NCBI GenBank assembly: GCA_964565665.1
Contig: CAZMFZ010000037.1
Span: forward strand, 1 to 28,008
DNA from: CAZMFZ01 sp964565665
Lineage (GTDB): Bacteria > Bacteroidota > Bacteroidia > Cytophagales > UBA9547
Reading direction: 5' to 3'
DNA: 28,008 nucleotides
Within the stretch, counting starts at the first letter, position 1. Each line of letters begins with the position of its first letter. Positions 23,801-28,008 of this stretch are shown piece after piece. The position numbers were made by a program, and so were the translations under genes. The notes under the pieces are model-generated. The model saw nothing but the letters and a program-made list of their open reading frames with translations. It was not told the origin of the DNA and did no database searches.

Positions 23801-25660
23801 CTATGTCCTTTGAGGGTATTTTAGTGATATTACTTCTTTTTCAGTTAAGAATCTCCATTCTCCGCGTGGCAAATCCTTTTTTGTTAAGCCGGCATACAAT
23901 ACCCTATCAAGCCTTGCCACTTCGTAGCCTTTGGCTTCAAATATTCTACGCACTATTCTGTTCCAGCCAATATGCAACTCAAGACCAATCACTTTTTTGC
24001 TTTCGTCAAGCACTGCCATACTGTCTAAAGTGGCTCTGCCTTCTTCAAAGTACAGGCCATCGAGCATTAGCTGCGAATCTTCGGGAGTAATGGGTCTGTC
24101 AAGCTCTACTTGGTATATTTTCTTTATTTTATGCGAAGGATGGGTTAGCTTTTCTGCCAATTCACCATCATTGGTAAATAAAAGTAAACCTGTGGTATTT
24201 CTATCTAATCGCCCAACTGGATATATTCGCTCTTTGCAAGCATTGGCTACTAAATTCATTACCGTTTTACGTTCTTGAGGATCGTTGGTAGTGGTAATGA
24301 AATCTTTGGGTTTATTCAATAGCACATACACATTTTTTTCAGGATTCAACGTGCGTCCATCGTATTTTACCACATCATTGCGTTTCACAATTACACCTAG
24401 CTCAGTAATTACTTCACCATTCACAGAAACTAGGCCTTGCGAAATCAACACATCGGCTTCTCTTCTTGAACTGATGCCTGAATTGGCAATGTATTTATTC
24501 AAGCGAATACCCTCTTTCGAATCTGATATTGATTCTTTAAATAAAGGTTGTAAATTAGTTTCTTTGGCTTTTTTCGGTTTTTCATCAGCATATTTTGCTG
24601 CTTTTTCAAAATCGCTTGCTATAAAATCATCGTCCGATTTCTTAGGCTTGTCGAATTCAAAATCTTTAAAACTGTTGTCAGATTTTGATTTTCTCTCAAA
24701 CGGACGTTTCTCTACATCTTCATCGCTTGAGTTAGCTCCGAAACTGCGTTTGGGTTTATCATTAAAAGAAGGCTTGTCGCCAAACGGTTTTTTATCACCA
24801 AATCTTGGCCTGGCATCGCCTTCATTATCTCTTTTAAAACCTCCTTCTCTTTTGGGGCGTTCACTGCTTTCGCCAAATGGTTTTCTTCCAAACGAGCGTT
24901 TTTCTTCACCACCTTCATTATCTCTACTGCCGAAGCTGCGTTTGGGTTTGTCGCCAAAAGAAGGCTTGTCGCCAAACGGTTTTTTATCCCCAAATCTTGG
25001 TCTATCACTTCCTGCATTATCTCTTTTAAAACCTCCTTCTCTTTTAGGGCGTTCACTGCTTTCGCCAAATGGTTTTCTTCCAAATGAGCTTTTTGCTTCT
25101 CCGCCTTCATTATCTTTACTGCCGAAGCTGCGTTTGGGTTTGTCGCCAAATGTTTTTCCACCAGCATAAGGCTTTTTGCCAAAAGAAGGTTTATCGCCAA
25201 AGGGTGGTTTATCGCCAAACGATTTTTCTCCGAAAGATTTTTTTTCTCCGAAACGAGGTCTTGCCTCGCCCTCATTATCTTTTCTAAAGCCACCTTCTCT
25301 TTTTGGTGCTGACGAAAATCGGCCTTCACTACTTCCATATGCTCTTTTGGGTTTGTCGCCAAAAGATTTTTCTCTTCCTGAGCCTGAGGGTTTATCTCCG
25401 TAGGTTTTTTTTACAAAGGGCTTATCGCCATAAGATTTTTCACCAAACGATTTTTTGAAATCGCCTGTACCTCGGTACGATTTGGGTTTATCTGAAGCAC
25501 CAGAACTGAATGTTCTTTTGGGTCTGGAATTTGAATCGCCTTCTTTTTTATACTTGTTGAATGGGCGTCCAGCACTTGAATTGCTTCTGCCTGGTGCAGA
25601 TGATGTGGGTTTGCTACCATAGGATTTTCTTCCTGATGGGCGTTTTTCTTCTCTTGCCAT
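23801..25660 (-). CDS. RluB/RsuA-family 23S rRNA pseudouridine synthase with long repetitive N-terminal region
   Basis: 619 residues. Only the last ~240 are the enzyme: an S4 RNA-binding domain (IRLNKYIANSGISSRREADV, LVSVNGEVITELG) and the catalytic domain with the catalytic Asp in YPVGRLDRNTTGLLLFTNDG, plus IHIGWNRIVRRIFEA-type (HIGWNRIVRRIF) and LDRVLYAGL. It isomerises a uridine in rRNA, most likely in 23S by similarity to RluB. The first ~375 residues are low complexity, rich in Gly, Lys, Arg, Phe, Ser, Asp, with many FGDKP, KRSFG and REGGFKRDN motifs and an internal 64-residue (192-bp) period. This tail is predicted disordered and basic, and probably binds RNA. Bacteroidetes homologues often have such tails but this one is long. 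scpB lies upstream with a 107-base gap. Confidence 0.92.
   Translation of the reverse strand: MAREEKRPSGRKSYGSKPTSSAPGRSNSSAGRPFNKYKKEGDSNSRPKRTFSSGASDKPKSYRGTGDFKKSFGEKSYGDKPFVKKTYGDKPSGSGREKSFGDKPKRAYGSSEGRFSSAPKREGGFRKDNEGEARPRFGEKKSFGEKSFGDKPPFGDKPSFGKKPYAGGKTFGDKPKRSFGSKDNEGGEAKSSFGRKPFGESSERPKREGGFKRDNAGSDRPRFGDKKPFGDKPSFGDKPKRSFGSRDNEGGEEKRSFGRKPFGESSERPKREGGFKRDNEGDARPRFGDKKPFGDKPSFNDKPKRSFGANSSDEDVEKRPFERKSKSDNSFKDFEFDKPKKSDDDFIASDFEKAAKYADEKPKKAKETNLQPLFKESISDSKEGIRLNKYIANSGISSRREADVLISQGLVSVNGEVITELGVIVKRNDVVKYDGRTLNPEKNVYVLLNKPKDFITTTNDPQERKTVMNLVANACKERIYPVGRLDRNTTGLLLFTNDGELAEKLTHPSHKIKKIYQVELDRPITPEDSQLMLDGLYFEEGRATLDSMAVLDESKKVIGLELHIGWNRIVRRIFEAKGYEVARLDRVLYAGLTKKDLPRGEWRFLTEKEVISLKYPQRT
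24739..25300 (-). repeat. 192-bp tandem repeats coding for the disordered region
   Basis: The same plus-strand string GCGTTTGGGTTT recurs at 24746, 24938 and 25130, exactly 192 bases apart, and the sequence between is highly similar (for example CTTTCGCCAAATGGTTTTCT in two units). 192 bases are 64 codons, so the frame is kept. Shorter FGDKP-coding units continue beyond 25200 in a less regular form. Confidence 0.85.
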
Positions 25661-25767
25661 GTTGAAATTGCAGTATCACTACTGTAGTTTAATTGTTGAA
25701 ATCAGGCATTGTTCGGGCAAACAATTTTTACTTTATAGCTTATTTTACCTGATATTATTTTGCAAAA

Positions 25768-26334
25768 TTAGTCTTTTTCCTGTAATACTATCTCGTTTTC
25801 CGCATTTTGGGCAAAATCCTTTGGGGTAGGGAGGTCGGAAAGGGCATTGATGCCAAAGTAATCCATAAACTTTAAGGTAGTGCCGTATAGTACAGGTTTG
25901 CCCACAGTATCGGATTTGCCTTTAATTTCTATCAGCTCTTTCTCAAGCAATTTATGAACTGCATATTCGCAGTTTACACCCCTTATTTGTTCTATCTGTG
26001 TTTTGGTAATGGGTTGCTTGTAAGCGATAATTGAAAGTGTTTCTATGGCAGAAGTAGAAAGTCTTTTTTTTGATTTTTGTTTCAGATAAATGCCAATGCT
26101 CGCCTGATAGGCTGGTTTTGTGAGAAATTGGTAGCCCCCTCCTGATTTTATTATTTGAAATGGATAATTTTCATATTCATATTTGATGAGCAGATTTGCA
26201 ACACAGGTTTCAATATCTTCAAGCGAAATTTCGGCTTCGAACATTTCATTCATACAAACCGAAATATCATCGATAGTAATGGGCGATGTGCTGCAAAAAA
26301 TAACCGATTCTATGTGGTGCTGAAGAAAATCCAA
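25768..26334 (-). CDS. scpB: Segregation and condensation protein B
   Basis: 188 residues, the normal ScpB size. It is a kleisin-associated winged-helix subunit of the SMC-ScpAB chromosome condensin. Visible signatures: the N-terminal HHIESVIFCSTSPIT helix, the core LSTSAIETLSIIAYKQPITK, QIEQIRGVNCEYAVHKLLEK, and the beta-wing KGKSDTVGKPVLYGTT followed by FMDYFGINALSDLP. The start is a TTG; no ATG lies in frame until residue 28, and the family begins with the LxxHIE helix, so TTG is taken. scpA and smc are not in the window. It lies 107 bases after the DksA-like gene and 107 before the pseudouridine synthase gene, so an operon is plausible. Confidence 0.93.
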   Translation of the reverse strand: MDFLQHHIESVIFCSTSPITIDDISVCMNEMFEAEISLEDIETCVANLLIKYEYENYPFQIIKSGGGYQFLTKPAYQASIGIYLKQKSKKRLSTSAIETLSIIAYKQPITKTQIEQIRGVNCEYAVHKLLEKELIEIKGKSDTVGKPVLYGTTLKFMDYFGINALSDLPTPKDFAQNAENEIVLQEKD

Positions 26335-26344
26335 AAATGTAGTA

Positions 26345-26395
26345 AAGAGAATGTTGAATGTAAAATGATGAATGTTAAATGTTGAATGACGATTG
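26345..26395. repeat. Short degenerate direct repeats (GAATGTTAAATGTT type)
   Basis: Between the DksA-like gene and scpB: GAATGTTGAATG, GATGAATGTTAAATG and GTTGAATGACG are overlapping variants of an A/T-rich 6-8 bp unit. This looks like simple-sequence drift rather than a functional site. Confidence 0.5.
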
Positions 26396-26441
26396 TTTTT
26401 TATTTACAATTCAGAATTTAGCAATTAACATTTTTCAAAAA

Positions 26442-26828
26442 CTACCTTTTTGCCAATTTGGCTTCAATAGAGTGCATGGTATGAGGCACGGCTCTTAATC
26501 GTTCTTTAGGTATTAATTTTTGGGTATCGATACAGATGCCATACGTACCATTTTTAATTCTAATTTGTGCGGATTCTAGTTGCTGAATAAATTTTTGTTG
26601 GCGAGCAATAAGTTGCGAAACATTTTCCTTTTCAGCTGTGTCGGCTCCATCTTCCAATACTTTTGAAGAAGAGGTGGTGCCAGCAATGCCAGAATCGTTT
26701 TTGCGGGTCATGCCCTCTTTCATGTAGTTGAATTCCTTTTTTGCTTTATCGAGTTTTTCTTTAATCAATAACTCAAATTCTACTAATTCTCCATCTGAAT
26801 ATCTAACGCGTTCTTTTTTTTCAGCCAT
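26442..26828 (-). CDS. DksA/TraR-family regulator with degenerate zinc finger
   Basis: 128 residues. The long helical N-terminal hairpin (ELVEFELLIKEKLDKAKKEF ... NVSQLIARQQKFIQQLESAQ) and the C-terminal NGTYGICIDTQKLIPKERLR ... VPHTMHSIEAKL match the TraR/DksA family. Such proteins enter the RNA polymerase secondary channel and tune transcription in stress and starvation. The C4 zinc site is not kept: one Cys remains (YGICIDT), the second Cys of the first CxxC is Thr, and the distal pair is VPHTMHS. Bacteroidetes members often have this reduced form. The coiled-coil tip has no clear DksA DxxDxA motif (DSGIAGTTSS lies there). It has its own -7 box; scpB follows. Confidence 0.87.
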   Translation of the reverse strand: MAEKKERVRYSDGELVEFELLIKEKLDKAKKEFNYMKEGMTRKNDSGIAGTTSSSKVLEDGADTAEKENVSQLIARQQKFIQQLESAQIRIKNGTYGICIDTQKLIPKERLRAVPHTMHSIEAKLAKR

Positions 26829-26850
26829 TGGTTTGTTTTGAAAATTTCTG

Positions 26851-26858
26851 CAAAATTA
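26851..26858 (-). promoter_or_regulatory. -7 promoter element of the DksA-like gene
   Basis: TAATTTTG on the minus strand exactly fits TAnnTTTG. The expected start site lies about 18 bases before the ATG at 26828. No clear -33 TTG. Confidence 0.45.
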
Positions 26859-26934
26859 TATCAATAAATTCAATATTTATGCTGCCCAAACAAGACAGTG
26901 AAAATATAATGTGTGGGAAACGATGAATGCTACG

Positions 26935-27753
26935 CTAAGGTTTCATTTCACCCGACCAAACTAAGTAGTTTTCAAACTTGAATTTATCTACATCGGGCTC
27001 ATGTCTGAAAATGCCAAATACTGCCGAACCCGAACCAGACATGGCAGCATATTCGGCTTTTTCTTCATATAGCAATGCTTTTATCTTTTCTATTTCAGGA
27101 TAAATAGGAAATACAGATTTTTCAAAATCGTTCTCAATTGTATTCTTCCACTCATTAATTGGCAGCATCAATTGTTTTTTCAAGCCTTGGCTTTTACCTC
27201 TTTTAATTACCGATTGATATGCCAAAGCTGTAGAAACATGGATATTGGGGAAAATCACTACTATAGTATAAATACAAAATGTGGGCAGGTTGATTTCTTC
27301 ATGCACTTCGCCTTTTTCAACTGCAAATACGGGTGAATTTTTGATGAAAAAAGCACAATCGCTGCCCAATTTGCTTGCATATTCGTTGCGTTTTTCCTCT
27401 GTAATTCCTAACTTAAATTTATCGTTCAGCAGATCAATAGTGAAAGCAGCATCTGATGAGCCACCACCTAATCCTGCACCAATGGGTACTATTTTGTGCA
27501 ATTGAATTTTTACAGGCGGAATATCAAAATCAGACTTAATCAAATGATAAGCTTTGAGGCAAAGATTTTCTTCGGGTTTGTCAGGAATAGCTAATCCTGA
27601 AGAAGCAAAGGCCAAAGAATTGGCAGGAATTATCTCCAACACATCTTTCCAACCGATAGGGTAGAAGCAAGTTTCAATATTATGAAATCTATCAAGTCGC
27701 TTGTCTATAATATGCAGACCTAGATTTACTTTAGCATTTGGGAAAACTATCAT
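26935..27753 (-). CDS. ispE: 4-diphosphocytidyl-2-C-methyl-D-erythritol kinase
   Basis: 272 residues from ATG 27753; the six codons before it start with TTG and end in a promoter-like sequence, so the ATG is preferred. It phosphorylates CDP-methylerythritol with ATP in the non-mevalonate isoprenoid pathway. GHMP-kinase motifs: the N-terminal FPNAKVNLGLHI, the ATP loop PIGAGLGGGSSDAAF, and the C-terminal AAMSGSGSAVFGIF. DCAFFIKNSPVFAVEKGE holds the conserved catalytic Asp region. The downstream neighbour is the DksA-like gene with a 106-base gap; the upstream gene lies outside the window. Confidence 0.95.
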   Translation of the reverse strand: MIVFPNAKVNLGLHIIDKRLDRFHNIETCFYPIGWKDVLEIIPANSLAFASSGLAIPDKPEENLCLKAYHLIKSDFDIPPVKIQLHKIVPIGAGLGGGSSDAAFTIDLLNDKFKLGITEEKRNEYASKLGSDCAFFIKNSPVFAVEKGEVHEEINLPTFCIYTIVVIFPNIHVSTALAYQSVIKRGKSQGLKKQLMLPINEWKNTIENDFEKSVFPIYPEIEKIKALLYEEKAEYAAMSGSGSAVFGIFRHEPDVDKFKFENYLVWSGEMKP

Positions 27754-27757
27754 AGGG

Positions 27758-27765
27758 CAAAAATA
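27758..27765 (-). promoter_or_regulatory. -7 promoter element directly before the ispE start codon
   Basis: TATTTTTG on the minus strand fits TAnnTTTG exactly and ends 4 bases before ATG 27753. If used, the mRNA would be leaderless or nearly so. There is no TTG at the -33 distance, so the match may be chance. Confidence 0.35.
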
Positions 27766-27890
27766 TGGCAAACTATCAATAATAGCTTTTTCAATTTTTC
27801 AAAAATTGCAAATAAAGCAATTCAATTTTAACATGTTGGTGATGTTAAATTTGGTGTAGCACTTTGTCAATTATGTAAGCCAAAACAATT

Positions 27891-28008
27891 CAATTCTAGT
27901 TTTGGAGTTGCGTGTTTGTCATTGTTTTTATTCAACTCCAGTTTTGGAGTTGAGTGTTTGTCATTGTTTTTATTCAACTCCAGTTTTGGAGTTGAGTGTT
28001 TGTCATTG
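27891..28008. repeat. 42-bp tandem repeats with internal hairpin, cut by the window end
   Basis: Units start at 27891, 27933 and 27975 (the last has 34 of 42 bases). Units 2 and 3 are identical over the shared part; unit 1 differs at a few positions. Each holds CAACTCCA-GTTT-TGGAGTTG, a perfect 8-bp stem with a 4-base loop in units 2 and 3, followed by a T-rich end (TTGTTTTTATT). There is no unique spacer between units. On the minus strand each full unit also reads ATG + MTNTQLQNWS + TGA. The array lies upstream of ispE and continues beyond the window. Confidence 0.88.

Noticed and set aside
24285..25169. 294-codon plus-strand ORF rich in Leu, Ser and Pro
   Set aside because: It is the complement of the low-complexity repeats of the pseudouridine synthase gene; such repeats keep several frames open.
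24712..25362. 216-codon minus-strand ORF in another frame of the repeats
   Set aside because: Same cause: the 192-bp period keeps stops out of this frame. It has no start context or domain.
25763..25770. TAATTTTG as a promoter box for the pseudouridine synthase gene
   Set aside because: The match is partly made by the scpB stop codon TAA and lies about 100 bases from the start; too weak to list as a site.
27891..28008. CRISPR array
   Set aside because: The whole 42-bp unit repeats with no unique spacer, there are no cas genes nearby, and only three units are seen.

Overview
The window reads as a chromosomal scaffold piece from a low-GC member of the Bacteroidota (Cytophagales/Sphingobacteriales-like; the exact lineage cannot be fixed from sequence alone). 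Evidence: a C-terminal type IX secretion (T9SS) sorting domain, a FecI/FecR sigma/anti-sigma pair of the Bacteroidetes kind, a TonB-dependent receptor with a CarboxypepD_reg domain followed by a DUF4249 lipoprotein, an OmpA/PD40 protein, scarce Shine-Dalgarno sites, and several copies of the Bacteroidetes -7 promoter element TAnnTTTG. A run of 10 Ns at 3761-3770 marks an assembly gap.

Layout. 1-1.7 kb: 3' part of a T9SS-exported FG-GAP/VCBS-like repeat protein with its terminator. 1.7-2.2 kb: a decayed toxin-antitoxin locus (Doc/Fic-type toxin plus antitoxin, both frameshifted) not visible as an intact ORF. 2.4-3.15 kb: an Anbu-type proteasome-related peptidase. 3.2-3.7 kb: two strong inverted repeats and the RNase P RNA gene rnpB. 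3.8-4.3 kb: an XRE regulator behind an array of four operator-like inverted repeats. 4.3-5.6 kb: folC. 5.7-6 kb: a 31-residue membrane peptide and a clear terminator. 6.0-9.3 kb: an M1-family metallopeptidase with a C-terminal outer-membrane-barrel-like half.

9.6-13.6 kb is the most interesting block: ECF sigma factor, FecR-like anti-sigma factor, a small acyl-carrier-protein-like protein lacking the phosphopantetheine serine, and a secreted protein joining an STN signalling domain to a long solenoid of surface-type repeats and a barrel-like end. They are co-directional and closely spaced, and suggest a cell-surface signalling unit whose outer-membrane partner is not a classical TonB receptor. 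It is followed by a second dead toxin-antitoxin locus (an intact-looking antitoxin and a PIN toxin with a large internal deletion), then a TonB-dependent receptor with its DUF4249 lipoprotein, an OmpA/PD40 envelope protein on the opposite strand, and a SulP anion transporter with an extra C-terminal domain.

22.2-27.8 kb, all on the minus strand, is housekeeping: ispE, a DksA/TraR-like regulator, scpB, an RluB-type pseudouridine synthase with a very long repetitive disordered N-terminus, and miaB. The window ends inside a tandem array of 42-bp hairpin-containing repeats.
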